Counted from the first letter of the stretch, positions 1 to 9,232 are shown. The stretch is DNA of 64,000 nt from Alloalcanivorax xiamenensis (GCF_009846745.1 NZ_AQPF01000002.1:62001-126000); one strand, 5' to 3'. Notes: generated from the letters alone by a model not told the origin. Translations and numbers: made by a program.

Positions 1-319
1 AGCCGTTCACTTCACGGCCCAGACCAGGGACGAACACCAGAACCAGCGCCACCACCGCCACCGGCAGCATGGCGAAGCGCAGCCGCTCCAGCAGTGCCAG
101 CGGCACGCAGCAGTACACGGCGGCGCCGATGCCCAGGCTGATCAACAGATAAGTGCCATGGCGGATGCCGTAATAGAACGGGTTATCCAGCCGGGTTTCG
201 GCGATCTGCAGCGAGGCGGACGTCACCATCACCAGCCCCACCAGCGTCAGACCGATCGCCGACCACATCAAAACCTGATCGAGCTGCCCGGCCCGCGGGC
301 GCATCAGCACACTAGCCAT
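1..319 (-). CDS. ftsW: Cell division lipid II polymerase FtsW (N-terminal part, cut by window edge)
   Basis: Translating the reverse complement from the ATG at 319 gives about 106 residues: a short basic N-terminus (MASVLMRPRAGQLDQ), then hydrophobic segments and the phrase VFVPGLGREVNGS, which is typical of FtsW/RodA/SpoVE (SEDS) proteins. FtsW is the inner-membrane peptidoglycan polymerase of the divisome and works with FtsI. The start overlaps the 3' end of murD by 8 bp, the standard dcw order. The C-terminal part lies beyond position 1. The edge, not a mutation, causes the truncation. The product is recognised from sequence and position together. Confidence 0.9.
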   Translation of the reverse strand, partial: MASVLMRPRAGQLDQVLMWSAIGLTLVGLVMVTSASLQIAETRLDNPFYYGIRHGTYLLISLGIGAAVYCCVPLALLERLRFAMLPVAVVALVLVFVPGLGREVNG

Positions 320-1637
320 GGCTCACCTCCCGGGCATGACGGGCGAAATCATCGCCGCGTTCGGTGTAGCCGCTGTACATGTCGAAGGAGGCGCAGGCCG
401 GCGACAGCAGCACGGCGTCACCGGGCTGGGCCAGTTGCCGCGCCCGTGTCACCGCCTCGGCCATGGTCTCGATCCGTTCACGAGGCACGCCGATCAGACC
501 GTCCGCCACCTTGTCCGCGTCTTCACCGAGCAGCAGCGCCGCGCGCAGGTATTGCCGGGCCGGCTCCGCCAGCGGAGAGAAATCCTGCCCCTTGCCCTGC
601 CCGCCGGCGATCAGAATCACCTTGCCGTTGATGGCTTCGCCAATACCGGTCAATGCCGCCAGCGTGGCGCCCACATTGGTGGCCTTGGAATCATTGAACC
701 AGCGCACATCACCGGCTTCCGCCACCTTCTGGCAGCGATGAGGCAGGCCCTGGAAGGCACAGACCGTGGCCAGTGCGGTTTCCCGTTCCAATCCCAAAGC
801 GTCGGCCATGGCCAGCACCGCCAACACATTCATGGCGTTGTGATGGCCGGTAAGCGTCAGCTGGTCCAGCGTCAACAGGATCTCGCCCTTGTAAAGCAGC
901 GCGTTGCGATCGCTGTCGAGCCGATAATCCGCTTGCGGGTGACTGCCAAAGGTCACTTCCCTCGGCACCGGCACCTGAGGACGGGTGGCCACGTCATCGC
1001 GATTCCAGACGGCTACCTGGCAACCGTCGTAAATGCGCTGCTTGGCGGCCAGGTAGTCACTGAAGCGGTTATAGCGATCCAGATGGTCCTGGGACACATT
1101 GAGGATGGTGGCCACCTGGGCGTTCAGACTGTAGGTGGTCTCCAGTTGGAAGCTGGACAGCTCCAGCACGTACAGACCGGCATCGCTGGCCAACAGATCC
1201 AATGCCGGGATGCCCAGGTTGCCACCCACTCCCGGCTGACGGCCGCAGGCCTCGGCCACTTCCCCGAGCAGCGTGGTGACGGTGCTCTTGGCATTGGAAC
1301 CGGTGATCGCCACCAGCGGGCGGCTGGCGGCACGGGCGAACAGTTCGATGTCGCCGATCACTTCCTTGCCTTCCGCGATCCGCGCGGCAATGGCCGGGGT
1401 GGAAATCGCCACGCCAGGGCTGACGATCAGACGGCGGGCACGTTCCATCCAGCCTTTCTTGAAACCGCCGGTATGCACCTTCAGCTTGGGAAATTCCGCG
1501 TGCAGGTCATCCAGGCCCGCCGGAGCCGGGCGGGTGTCGAGAGCGCGCACGGCCATACCCTGCCCCTGCAAATAGCGGAGCACGGAGCGGCCGGAAACAC
1601 CCAGGCCAATGACCAGATCAAACGCGTCCTTCGTCAT
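312..1637 (-). CDS. murD: UDP-N-acetylmuramoyl-L-alanine--D-glutamate ligase MurD
   Basis: Adds D-glutamate to UDP-MurNAc-L-Ala in the cytoplasm, ATP-dependent. The 441-residue product (normal length) has the N-terminal UDP-binding loop GLGVSG near residues 11-16, the Mur-ligase ATP loop GSNAKST at 113-119 (an Ala variant of the usual GSNGKST), the central LNVSQDHLDR motif and a C-terminal domain ending SPACASFDMY. A longer frame runs 30 codons upstream, but that would overlap the mraY coding region. The ATG at 1637 (MTKDAFDLV) sits 2 bp after the mraY stop and fits the family start. It is part of the leftward dcw operon. Confidence 0.95.
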   Translation of the reverse strand: MTKDAFDLVIGLGVSGRSVLRYLQGQGMAVRALDTRPAPAGLDDLHAEFPKLKVHTGGFKKGWMERARRLIVSPGVAISTPAIAARIAEGKEVIGDIELFARAASRPLVAITGSNAKSTVTTLLGEVAEACGRQPGVGGNLGIPALDLLASDAGLYVLELSSFQLETTYSLNAQVATILNVSQDHLDRYNRFSDYLAAKQRIYDGCQVAVWNRDDVATRPQVPVPREVTFGSHPQADYRLDSDRNALLYKGEILLTLDQLTLTGHHNAMNVLAVLAMADALGLERETALATVCAFQGLPHRCQKVAEAGDVRWFNDSKATNVGATLAALTGIGEAINGKVILIAGGQGKGQDFSPLAEPARQYLRAALLLGEDADKVADGLIGVPRERIETMAEAVTRARQLAQPGDAVLLSPACASFDMYSGYTERGDDFARHAREVSHG

Positions 1638-1639
1638 CC

Positions 1640-2722
1640 TTACCTCAGTTTCAGGGTCGCCAGACCCACCAGTACGAGCATTACGGTAATAATCCAGAAC
1701 CGGACGATGATTTTCGGCTCCGGCCACCCCTTCAGTTCAAAGTGGTGGTGAATCGGTGCCATGCGGAAAATGCGCCGGCCGGTGAGCTTGAACGACGCCA
1801 CCTGCAGCATCACCGACACGGTCTCCATCACGAACACGCCACCCATGATGAACAGCACGATTTCCTGGCGGACGATCACCGCCATCACGCCGAGCACCGC
1901 GCCCAGAGCCAGCGCCCCCACATCGCCCATGAATACCTGGGCCGGATAGGCGTTGAACCAGAGAAAGCCCAGTCCCGCGCCACACAGACCAGCGACGATC
2001 ACCACCAGTTCGCCGGCCCCGGCGATATAGGGGATCTGCAGATAGGTTGCGAACTCGGCGTGGCCGCTGGCGTAGGCGAAAATGCCCAGCGCCGCCGCCA
2101 CCAGCACGGTGGGCATGATCGCCAGCCCGTCCAGGCCGTCGGTCAGGTTCACCGCGTTGGAGGTGCCGTTGATGACGAAGTAAGTCAGCACCACGTAGAA
2201 CCAGCTCAGGTTGATGGCCACGTTCTTGAAGAACGGCACGATCAGTTGCGTTTCCGCCGGGCTCTGCGCGGTGAAGAACAGCACCAGGGCCGCGCCCAAT
2301 GCCCCCACCGATTGCCAAAAGTACTTCCAGCGCGCCGGCAGGCCGCGCGGGTTCTTTTCAATCACCTTGCGCCAATCGTCCACCCAGCCGACGGCACCGA
2401 ACACCACCAGCACGCCCAGGGTCACCCAGACGTAGCGATTGGACAGGTCCGCCCACAGCAACGTCGCCACGGCGATGGAAACCAGAATCAGGCCGCCGCC
2501 CATGGTCGGCGTGCCAGCCTTGCTCAGATGGCTCTTCGGGCCGTCGTCCCGGATCGCCTGGCCGACCTGTTTTTCCTGCAGTTTGCGAATCATCACCGGC
2601 CCGATCCAGAACGCCAGGAACAGCGCGGTGAGCACCGCCATGATGGCGCGCAGGGTGATGTACTGGAAAACCAGGAATCCGCTGTACAGGCTCGATAGAT
2701 TCTCCGCCAGCCAAAGCAGCAT
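1640..2722 (-). CDS. mraY: Phospho-N-acetylmuramoyl-pentapeptide transferase MraY
   Basis: Transfers phospho-MurNAc-pentapeptide from UDP to undecaprenyl phosphate, making lipid I at the inner membrane. The product has 360 residues, the usual length, with about ten hydrophobic helices. Visible family motifs are GTPTMGGGLIL near the N-terminus, VDDWRK, the NLTDGLDGLA loop and the C-terminal PIHHHFE histidine cluster. It starts directly at the murF stop and ends 2 bp before murD, so it is tightly coupled in the dcw operon. No anomalies seen. Confidence 0.96.
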   Translation of the reverse strand: MLLWLAENLSSLYSGFLVFQYITLRAIMAVLTALFLAFWIGPVMIRKLQEKQVGQAIRDDGPKSHLSKAGTPTMGGGLILVSIAVATLLWADLSNRYVWVTLGVLVVFGAVGWVDDWRKVIEKNPRGLPARWKYFWQSVGALGAALVLFFTAQSPAETQLIVPFFKNVAINLSWFYVVLTYFVINGTSNAVNLTDGLDGLAIMPTVLVAAALGIFAYASGHAEFATYLQIPYIAGAGELVVIVAGLCGAGLGFLWFNAYPAQVFMGDVGALALGAVLGVMAVIVRQEIVLFIMGGVFVMETVSVMLQVASFKLTGRRIFRMAPIHHHFELKGWPEPKIIVRFWIITVMLVLVGLATLKLR

Positions 2723-4054
2723 TTAGTGTCCCCCCTTGAGTTCTTCAAGCCGGTGCACCACAAGCTCCATGCGGGCAGTGCGTGAGCCTTTCACCAATAC
2801 CGTGCCGCCGGCATCAAGAGCGGCGCCGGCGCGCGCGGCGGCGTCTTCATGGTCCGCCGCCGGAACAGCGCCTTCGCCGAAGCCCGCCGCGGCGGCTTCC
2901 GCTCCCGGCATAACGATCAAAAGATCCAGGCCCCGGGCCGCTTCCTCGCCCAGGGCACGCATGATCTCGTCGGCGCCGGGCCCCAATTCCCCCAAAGCCC
3001 CCAGCACCAGGGTTCGCGGCGCCGGCCGGTCGGCCAGCCAGCGCATCGCCGCCCGCACCGACCCGGGGTTGGCGTTGTAGGTGTCGTCCACCAACAGCCC
3101 GCCACCCAGCTTCTTCAGGTTCATCCGCCCCGGCACCGGACTCAGCGACTGCCAGCGGTCGATCACATCAGCCAACTCAATCCCCAGGGCACTGACCGCG
3201 CCCAGGGCAAGCAAGGCGTTCTGGATCTGATGGACGCCGGCCAGCGGCACCCGCACCGGCAACCCCTGAGGCATCAGCCGGAAACGGACTTCGCTGTCGT
3301 CCAGGACCACGTCCTCGGCACGCAACGCGCCGTCCGCGCCGCCGACACGAATCACGTTCAAGCCTTGATTGATGGCCTCCCCGGCGAAGAAGTCGGCGAA
3401 GCCATCGTCGTTGTTGATCACCGCGGTGGCGCCCGCCGCGCAGCCGGAGAAGATTTCCGCCTTGGCGCGGGCGATGCCCTCCATGGTGCCGAAGCCCTCC
3501 AGATGGGCGCCGGTCACATTGGTGATCAATACCACCCGGGGCCGTACCAACGAGCTGGTCCAGGCAATTTCGCCCGGCGCATTGGCGCCCAGTTCAATGA
3601 CCGCCTGGCGCACCCGGTCATCGAACCTCAACAACGTCAACGGCACACCGATGTCGTTGTTGAGATTGCCCCGGGTCGCCAGGGTCCCTTCACCCAGCAG
3701 CGCGGCGATCATTTCCTTCACCGTGGTCTTGCCGGCGTTGCCGGTCACCGCCACCCGGGGAACCGGGAATCCGGCGGCGTAACCCGCGGCCAGCAGGCCC
3801 AGACCACGGCGCGAATCCGCCACCATCACCTGGGACTCGAAAACGTCCTGATCCGCCTCCACCAGCGCGGCCACGGCGCCGGCTTCGCGGGCCTGCTCCA
3901 GGAAGGCGTGGCCGTCGAAACGCTCGCCACGCAGCGCCACGAACAAAGCGCCGTCGGACAATTGCCGGGTATCGGTGGATACCTCGCTGATATTCCGGTC
4001 GGCGCCGCGCAACACGCCACCGGTCCATTCACTGATCCGCGACAGACGCATCAT
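2723..4054 (-). CDS. murF: UDP-MurNAc-tripeptide--D-alanyl-D-alanine ligase MurF
   Basis: Adds D-Ala-D-Ala to complete the UDP-MurNAc-pentapeptide. The 443-residue protein has the ATP loop GNAGKT at residues 105-110, the LNNDIGVPLT segment about 20-30 residues later, and the C-terminal SVRAAM / GELG motifs of MurF. Its ATG overlaps the murE stop (ATGA), which decides the start and implies translational coupling. A second Met follows immediately and cannot be excluded. It lies in the dcw operon between murE and mraY. Confidence 0.95.
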   Translation of the reverse strand: MMRLSRISEWTGGVLRGADRNISEVSTDTRQLSDGALFVALRGERFDGHAFLEQAREAGAVAALVEADQDVFESQVMVADSRRGLGLLAAGYAAGFPVPRVAVTGNAGKTTVKEMIAALLGEGTLATRGNLNNDIGVPLTLLRFDDRVRQAVIELGANAPGEIAWTSSLVRPRVVLITNVTGAHLEGFGTMEGIARAKAEIFSGCAAGATAVINNDDGFADFFAGEAINQGLNVIRVGGADGALRAEDVVLDDSEVRFRLMPQGLPVRVPLAGVHQIQNALLALGAVSALGIELADVIDRWQSLSPVPGRMNLKKLGGGLLVDDTYNANPGSVRAAMRWLADRPAPRTLVLGALGELGPGADEIMRALGEEAARGLDLLIVMPGAEAAAAGFGEGAVPAADHEDAAARAGAALDAGGTVLVKGSRTARMELVVHRLEELKGGH

Positions 4055-5523
4055 GCCTGTCCTCCCCGGCGCGCCAGCGCCGCCCGGGCCAGGGCCCGGT
4101 CGTCCATGGGATAACGATGTCCGGCCACTTCCTGATAACGCTCATGGCCTTTGCCCGCGATCAGCACCACATCCCCGGCCTCGGCTTCGGCAATGGCCCT
4201 GGCCACGGCTTCCGGCCGGTCGCTCAGACATAACGCGCCTTGCGGTTGGTTCATGCCAGCGCGGATCTGCTCGATGATGCCTTCCGGCGCCTCGTTGCGC
4301 GGGTTGTCACTGGTGAGCACCACGCGGTCGGCCAGTTTTTCCGCCACCGCGCCCATCAGCGGGCGCTTACCAGTGTCACGGTCACCGCCGCAACCCACCA
4401 CGCACCACAGGCGGCCGGGGAAGTGGCCGCGAACGCCGCTCAGGGCCTTCTCCAGGCCGTCCGGCGTGTGGGCATAATCCACCACCACCACCGGCTGCCC
4501 CGGCTGGCACAGCGACTCCATCCGTCCCGGGACCGGCGTCAGCGCACCCAGTCCCTGACTCAACACGTCGTTGTTCCAGCCCAATCCGTGCAATACCCCG
4601 GCCACCGCCATTACATTGCTTAAATTAAAGTCGCCATAAAGCGGCAGGCGCAGGGACAGCGACTCGCCGCCCACGCTCAAGACCAGTTCCATGCCTTCCG
4701 GCAGGGCGCGGTGTTCCAGACAACGAACGGTGGCGCCGTCGGTGGATCCGAATGTCACGCAACGCACGCCGTCATCAAGGCTGGCCACCAGCGTGGAGGC
4801 CGCGTCGTCATCGCTATTGATCACCGCCATGGACAGACCCGGACGGGTGAACAAAGAGCGCTTGGCGTTCAGATAGGCGTCCATGCTGCCGTGGTAATCC
4901 AGGTGATCGCGGCTGAGATTGCTGAACACCGCGCAGGGCACCCGGGTATCCCCCAGACGCCCCTGGTCCAGAGCGTGGGAGGACACCTCCATGGCAACGT
5001 AATCCGCGCCTTTTTCCCGCAAACCGTGCAGCGCCGATTGCAGGGTGATCGGATCCGGCGTGGTGTGGCCGGTATCCTCCTCGCTCCCTTTGAGCCCCAC
5101 GCCCAAGGTGCCGATCAGACCACAGCGATGGCCGACGGCATCCAGAGCGTCGCGCAGGAACCAGGTAATACTGGTTTTGCCATTGGTGCCGGTCACTCCG
5201 ACAATCTGCATTTGATCGGCGGGGCAACCGTGGAAACGCGCCGCCAGGGTACCAATCCCGCGGCCGAGACCGGGAATGGCGATGCGCGGTACCGCGCCAC
5301 TCTGGTCAATAGTGAAGGCGTCGCCTTCCTCCAGGATGGCCGCGGCTCCGGCCTCGATGGCGGCACCGATGTAACCGCGACCGTCGGTACGGAATCCGGG
5401 CACCGCCAGGAACACATCACCGCAGCGCACCGCCCGGCTATCCAGTCGCAACGCCATAACCGGCAAGCCGGCCAGGTCGGCCGGCAATGCCAGGTCGGTC
5501 AGCAATTGGCCCAGGGTGATCAT
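4051..5523 (-). CDS. murE: UDP-MurNAc-L-alanyl-D-glutamate--2,6-diaminopimelate ligase MurE
   Basis: Adds the third stem-peptide residue. The product has 490 residues. The ATP loop GTNGKTS is at 112-118. A DNPRNE motif near residue 405 is the meso-diaminopimelate specificity signature (DNPR), so the cell wall is expected to be the Gram-negative meso-DAP type. It overlaps ftsI and murF by 4 bp at each end. Length and motifs are all normal. Confidence 0.95.
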   Translation of the reverse strand: MITLGQLLTDLALPADLAGLPVMALRLDSRAVRCGDVFLAVPGFRTDGRGYIGAAIEAGAAAILEEGDAFTIDQSGAVPRIAIPGLGRGIGTLAARFHGCPADQMQIVGVTGTNGKTSITWFLRDALDAVGHRCGLIGTLGVGLKGSEEDTGHTTPDPITLQSALHGLREKGADYVAMEVSSHALDQGRLGDTRVPCAVFSNLSRDHLDYHGSMDAYLNAKRSLFTRPGLSMAVINSDDDAASTLVASLDDGVRCVTFGSTDGATVRCLEHRALPEGMELVLSVGGESLSLRLPLYGDFNLSNVMAVAGVLHGLGWNNDVLSQGLGALTPVPGRMESLCQPGQPVVVVDYAHTPDGLEKALSGVRGHFPGRLWCVVGCGGDRDTGKRPLMGAVAEKLADRVVLTSDNPRNEAPEGIIEQIRAGMNQPQGALCLSDRPEAVARAIAEAEAGDVVLIAGKGHERYQEVAGHRYPMDDRALARAALARRGGQA

Positions 5524-7259
5524 GTGCGACCCTCCCCGTCCGGCTCGCCGGCGATCACGCCTTCCGGTTTGTCCGGCGGCACGTGCATGGCGCGCAGAGC
5601 GCCACCGACGATGGTGGAGAACACCGGCGCCGCCACCAGACCGCCGTAGTAGGCGCTTTGGTCCGGGTCATCGATCACCACCACGGCGGCAATGCGCGGG
5701 TTGGTGGCCGGTGCCAGGCCGGCGAAGATGCCCTGGTAACGGTGTTCGGCGTAGCCGGTGGCGGTCAGCTTGTGCACCGTGCCGGTTTTGCCGGCCACCT
5801 GGTAACCGGGGATACGGGCCCGCCGGGCGGTACCCAGTTGACCCACCACGGTTTCCAGCATATCGACGATGGCATGGGCGGTGTCCGCGCCAATCACCCG
5901 CTCGCCCTGGGGCACCTCATCCACCTTGATCATGGACAGCGGCACGCGGCGCCCCTGATTGCCCAGGATGGCGTAGGCCTGCGCCAGCTGCAGGGCGGTC
6001 ACGCTGACACCATAGCCATAAGACAACGCCGCCCGCTCCACATCGCGCCACTTGGCGCGGATCGGCAGCACCCCGCCGCTCTCGCCGGGGAAGCGTACAC
6101 CGGTGGGCTGGCCGAACCCGAACCGCTCGAGCATGGCCGGCAGCACCTGCTGGTCCATGGAAAGCGCCAGTTTGCTGGTGCCGACGTTGGAGCTCTTGGT
6201 CAGCACCGTGGTCACATCGATGACGCCATAATCACGGTGATCGCGAATGGTTTTCGGCCCCACGCGCAGATAGCCCGGGTGGGTGTTGATGGCGGTGGCG
6301 GGGGTCACCATGCCCTGTTCCAGGGCCGCGGCCACGGTGAACGGTTTCACCGTGGAGCCGGGCTCGAACAGGTCGGTAACGGCCCGGTTGCGCAGGCTGG
6401 AAGTATTGATGCCCTTGCGGTTATTGGGGTTGTAGCCCGGTTGGTTGACCATGGCCAGCACCTCGCCACTCTTCACATCCAGCACCACCACCGAACCGCC
6501 AGTGGCGCCAAAGCGATGCACCGCGGACATCAGTTCCTTGTAGGCCAGATACTGCAACCGCAAATCCAGGCTCAGCGTGACGTCCTTGCCCGGACGCGCC
6601 GGTTCGATCAGCTCGATGTCCTGAATAACCCGCCCGAGCAGATCCCTCACCACTTTCTTGCGACCCGGGGCGCCGGTGAGCTGCTTGTCGAAGGCCAGTT
6701 CCACGCCTTCCTGGCCCTGCTCATCGATATTGGTGAAACCAACCACATGGCTGGTTACTTCACCGGCCGGGTAGTAACGGCGGTATTCGGTCAGCGAATA
6801 GATACCCGGTACACCCAGCGACAGCACCGATTCCGCCTGTTCCGGTGCCAGCCCCCGGGCCAGATAGATGAATTCGCGGCCGGAGTGCGCTTTCACGCGC
6901 CGGGCGAAATGCGCCCGGTCAATGATCGAGTTGCCGCTCAGCTTGGACCACTGCTGCTGATTCTCCATTGCTTCCTGGGGATTCGCCCACAGGGTCACCA
7001 CCGGGGTGCTGACCGCCAACGGCCGGCCGTTGCGATCACGAATCACACCCCGATTGGCGGCCAGGGGCTCCACCCGCAGATTACGGATATCCCCCTGGTG
7101 CGCCAGAAAGTCGTGCTCGACCACCTGCAGATCCACCGCCCGCACCACCAGCACGCCGGCACACACCAACCAGAACGCCAGCACCAGGTGCCAGCGTCTG
7201 CCGGTCCAGCGCTTGCTGGCGACCGGTTTGCGTGTCGCTTTACGTTTGGTGGCGCTCAT
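5520..7259 (-). CDS. ftsI: Peptidoglycan D,D-transpeptidase FtsI (PBP3)
   Basis: Septal transpeptidase of the divisome, acting in the periplasm and anchored by one membrane segment at about residues 24-42 after a basic N-terminus. The product has 579 residues: a PBP dimerisation domain (about 60-210), then the transpeptidase domain. The penicillin-binding motifs are all visible: catalytic Ser302 in STVK (302-305), SSN at 356-358 and KTGT at 491-494. It follows ftsL with a 4-bp overlap and precedes murE with a 4-bp overlap, as in other gammaproteobacterial dcw clusters. Confidence 0.96.
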   Translation of the reverse strand: MSATKRKATRKPVASKRWTGRRWHLVLAFWLVCAGVLVVRAVDLQVVEHDFLAHQGDIRNLRVEPLAANRGVIRDRNGRPLAVSTPVVTLWANPQEAMENQQQWSKLSGNSIIDRAHFARRVKAHSGREFIYLARGLAPEQAESVLSLGVPGIYSLTEYRRYYPAGEVTSHVVGFTNIDEQGQEGVELAFDKQLTGAPGRKKVVRDLLGRVIQDIELIEPARPGKDVTLSLDLRLQYLAYKELMSAVHRFGATGGSVVVLDVKSGEVLAMVNQPGYNPNNRKGINTSSLRNRAVTDLFEPGSTVKPFTVAAALEQGMVTPATAINTHPGYLRVGPKTIRDHRDYGVIDVTTVLTKSSNVGTSKLALSMDQQVLPAMLERFGFGQPTGVRFPGESGGVLPIRAKWRDVERAALSYGYGVSVTALQLAQAYAILGNQGRRVPLSMIKVDEVPQGERVIGADTAHAIVDMLETVVGQLGTARRARIPGYQVAGKTGTVHKLTATGYAEHRYQGIFAGLAPATNPRIAAVVVIDDPDQSAYYGGLVAAPVFSTIVGGALRAMHVPPDKPEGVIAGEPDGEGRT

Positions 7260-7519
7260 GGCCGTGTCAACACTCGCTCATCGGTGGTCGGGACTTTCAT
7301 GCCCAGCTTTTCTCTGGCCAGGCTCTCCACCCGGGCATAACTGCCCCAGGTACTGTGTTCCAAAAGCAACTGCCCCCATTGGGTCTCCAGTTGCGCCTGG
7401 CGCCGCTGCAGCCGCTGACTCTCATCGGTCAGGCGACGCGCCTCGTGCACCGTATAACTGACGGCCAGTGCCGACCCCACTACCAGGATCAGCAACGGCC
7501 AATGCAGCCAGCGGGCCAT
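7256..7519 (-). CDS. ftsL: Cell division protein FtsL
   Basis: Small bitopic divisome protein of 87 residues that forms the FtsQLB scaffold and activates FtsWI. A hydrophobic helix (about residues 5-22, WPLLILVVGSALAVSYTV) is followed by a coiled-coil-like stretch rich in Arg, Gln and Glu (EARRLTDESQRLQRRQAQLE). It starts on the last base of rsmH and overlaps ftsI by 4 bp. FtsL diverges strongly in sequence, so the call rests on size, topology and its fixed place between rsmH and ftsI. Confidence 0.9.
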   Translation of the reverse strand: MARWLHWPLLILVVGSALAVSYTVHEARRLTDESQRLQRRQAQLETQWGQLLLEHSTWGSYARVESLAREKLGMKVPTTDERVLTRP

Positions 7520-8436
7520 CAGGCCACCCGCTCCGCCACGCGCAGCACCGCGCTGCGGGCGCGCGGGTTGTACCGCACTTCTTCCTCGTTGGCACGCCGG
7601 GCTTTACCCAGCGGTCGCAGCCGCTGTGGCGTTTCCTCACCCAGCGGCAATCCACCCCGCCCCCGGGGCGCCATGCCGGACTGGTCGCGAATAAACAGCT
7701 TCACCAGCCGGTCTTCCAAAGAATGGAAGCTGATAACGGCGAGCGTCTCGAGCGTTTGTGCCAGAGTCGCTTCCAGCGCCTCCAACTCCCTGTTGATGTG
7801 GATGCGCAGGGCCTGGAAGCTGCGCGTCGCCGGGTGCTTGCCCGGATCGCCCTTGCCCAGCACCGACTCGATCAGATCGGCCAGTTGCCGGGTGGTCCGC
7901 AACGGCGCCTCCTGGCGGCGCGCGACGATGGCGCGGGCAATACGCCGTGACTTGCGCTCCTCGCCGAAGCGATACAACACATCGGCGATGTCCTTTTCCT
8001 CGGCGCGGGCCAGCCAGTCGGCCACGCTTTCACCACTGCCCGGATCCATGCGCATGTCCAGAGGACCATCGCGCAGAAAACTGAACCCGCGACTGGCGTC
8101 GTCCAACTGCGGCGAGGACACGCCCAGGTCCAGCAACAGACCGTCAATCGGCCGCCCGGCCTGCCTCACCAGTTCCGGCAGACAGTCAAAACGGCCGGCA
8201 TGGATACGGAACCGGGAATCTTCCGCCGCCAGTTGCTCACCGGTGGCCACCGCTTGCGGGTCACGGTCCACGCCGGTCAGACGCCCGGCGGGGGACAACA
8301 GCGACAACAGCGCGCGGCTGTGACCACCGCGGCCAAAAGTGCCGTCCACATAGAAGCCGTCGTCCCGCGTGAACCACATTCCCAGTACCTCCTCCAGCAT
8401 CACCGGCTGGTGTGCGTACTGCTTCCCGTTGTTCAT
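7519..8436 (-). CDS. rsmH: 16S rRNA (cytosine(1402)-N4)-methyltransferase RsmH
   Basis: SAM-dependent methyltransferase acting on C1402 of 16S rRNA. The product has 305 residues, with the SAM-binding motif DGTFGRGGHS near residues 32-41, a DRDPQA segment in the second strand, DLGVSSPQLD in the middle and FHSLEDRLVK near residue 240, all characteristic of RsmH (formerly MraW). It lies between mraZ (17 bp upstream) and ftsL. Confidence 0.96.
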   Translation of the reverse strand: MNNGKQYAHQPVMLEEVLGMWFTRDDGFYVDGTFGRGGHSRALLSLLSPAGRLTGVDRDPQAVATGEQLAAEDSRFRIHAGRFDCLPELVRQAGRPIDGLLLDLGVSSPQLDDASRGFSFLRDGPLDMRMDPGSGESVADWLARAEEKDIADVLYRFGEERKSRRIARAIVARRQEAPLRTTRQLADLIESVLGKGDPGKHPATRSFQALRIHINRELEALEATLAQTLETLAVISFHSLEDRLVKLFIRDQSGMAPRGRGGLPLGEETPQRLRPLGKARRANEEEVRYNPRARSAVLRVAERVA

Positions 8437-8453
8437 GCCATGACCTCTCGGCG

Positions 8454-8897
8454 TCAGAACGACAGAGCCTGCACGCTCTCGGGCATGGCTTCCTGGTCCA
8501 GGTTCTGCTGTTCGAGTTCGTTCCAGGTGTCTTCGGCCCAGATTTCAAAGCGGTGCAGCAGACCCACCAACATGGCGCGCTTCTCCAGCCCGACCACGTC
8601 CCGCAGCTCCGGCGGCACCAGCAGACGGCCGTTGCCGTCCATGTCCATTTCCACCGCCTGACCAAGGAACCGGCGTTTCAATGCGCGGACCTGGGCATGG
8701 GCATCACTCTGCGCGGCCACCTGGCGGGCGATCTCGCGCCACTCGGGAAACGGATACATCACCAGACAGGCGTCATAGGGGTGCTGAGTAAGCACAACGC
8801 GTCCACCGCAAGCGCTGTTCAGCGGCTCACGGTAGCGCGTCGGCACGGTCAGCCGACCTTTTGCATCCAGATTGAGCGCGGTACGCCCATTGAACAC
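8454..8897 (-). CDS. mraZ: Transcriptional regulator MraZ
   Basis: DNA-binding regulator of the dcw cluster with two AbrB-like SpoVT domains, each carrying the family consensus: LDAKGRLTVPTRYR at the N-terminus and MDGNGRLLVPPELR in the second half. An ATG-initiated frame begins 14 codons upstream, but GTG at 8897 (protein VFNGRTALNLD) matches the family start and is preceded closely by a strong GGGGAAGG ribosome-binding site. That gives 147 residues, the usual MraZ length. Its own operator repeats lie upstream. It is first in the operon and probably autoregulated. Confidence 0.93.
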   Translation of the reverse strand: MFNGRTALNLDAKGRLTVPTRYREPLNSACGGRVVLTQHPYDACLVMYPFPEWREIARQVAAQSDAHAQVRALKRRFLGQAVEMDMDGNGRLLVPPELRDVVGLEKRAMLVGLLHRFEIWAEDTWNELEQQNLDQEAMPESVQALSF

Positions 8898-8956
8898 TGG
8901 CCTTCCCCTTTGATGTCGGCCCTTTCTATGTCGAAGCATCGGGAGCGGTCATCCGT

Positions 8957-9002
8957 CCCACTTCGCCACACCGGATGAAGCCTTTTTCCCACTTCATCCC
9001 AC
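8957..9002 (-). promoter_or_regulatory. MraZ-box-like operator (GTGGG repeats)
   Basis: On the minus strand three exact GTGGG motifs occur at 9002-8998, 8992-8988 and 8961-8957. The first two are spaced by exactly 10 bp, one helical turn, and the third is three turns further. A near match (TGTGG) lies between. Known MraZ proteins bind GTGGG repeats at 10-bp spacing in the mraZ 5' region. The position between the proposed promoter and the mraZ start fits autorepression. Direct sequence match; function inferred. Confidence 0.75.
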
Positions 9003-9022
9003 TTTTCACCACATTGCGACAC

Positions 9023-9050
9023 TCTATGGCCAGCGCTTTTCTCAAGTCAA
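9023..9050 (-). promoter_or_regulatory. Candidate sigma70 promoter of the dcw operon
   Basis: Read on the minus strand, TTGACT (9050-9045) is separated by 16 bp from CATAGA (9028-9023). The -35 box is strong and the -10 box is weak. Predicted transcription would begin near 9016, just upstream of the GTGGG repeats, the arrangement known for Pmra. No other better pair was seen in this gap. Confidence 0.45.
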
Positions 9051-9059
9051 GTTTCACGA

Positions 9060-9232
9060 CATTGGTGAATGTAAAAGAAATTCCTTGAAAATCAGTTTGT
9101 TAGCTGTGTCACACTGAAAGGGGAATAAAGGAGGGGAAATTGGTTCTGAAACTAATCAGACAGCTGCGCCGTGGAGCTGAGAAAGCACTTTAAGTGTTAG
9201 ACCGTTTTAAAATATAAAAAATAATTTAAATT
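9060..9232. other. AT-rich intergenic stretch upstream of the dcw operon
   Basis: No gene seen. The segment from about 9200 to 9250 is extremely AT-rich for this genome (runs of A and T with TTCTATTT repeated twice at 9231 and 9241). It lies downstream of the MBL-fold gene stop (9233) and about 200 bp upstream of the proposed dcw promoter. It could be a terminator region or a nucleoid-protein binding site; nothing in it decides which. Confidence 0.4.

Noticed and set aside
318..7340. Long open frames antisense to the dcw genes (for example 318-1751 and 5583-7340 on the plus strand)
   Set aside because: They mirror recognised genes base for base, have His/Gln/Arg-rich composition typical of antisense reading in GC-rich DNA, and no family motifs.
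8898..8939. Upstream ATG start of mraZ (8939)
   Set aside because: The extra 14 residues do not fit the family; GTG at 8897 has a better ribosome-binding site.
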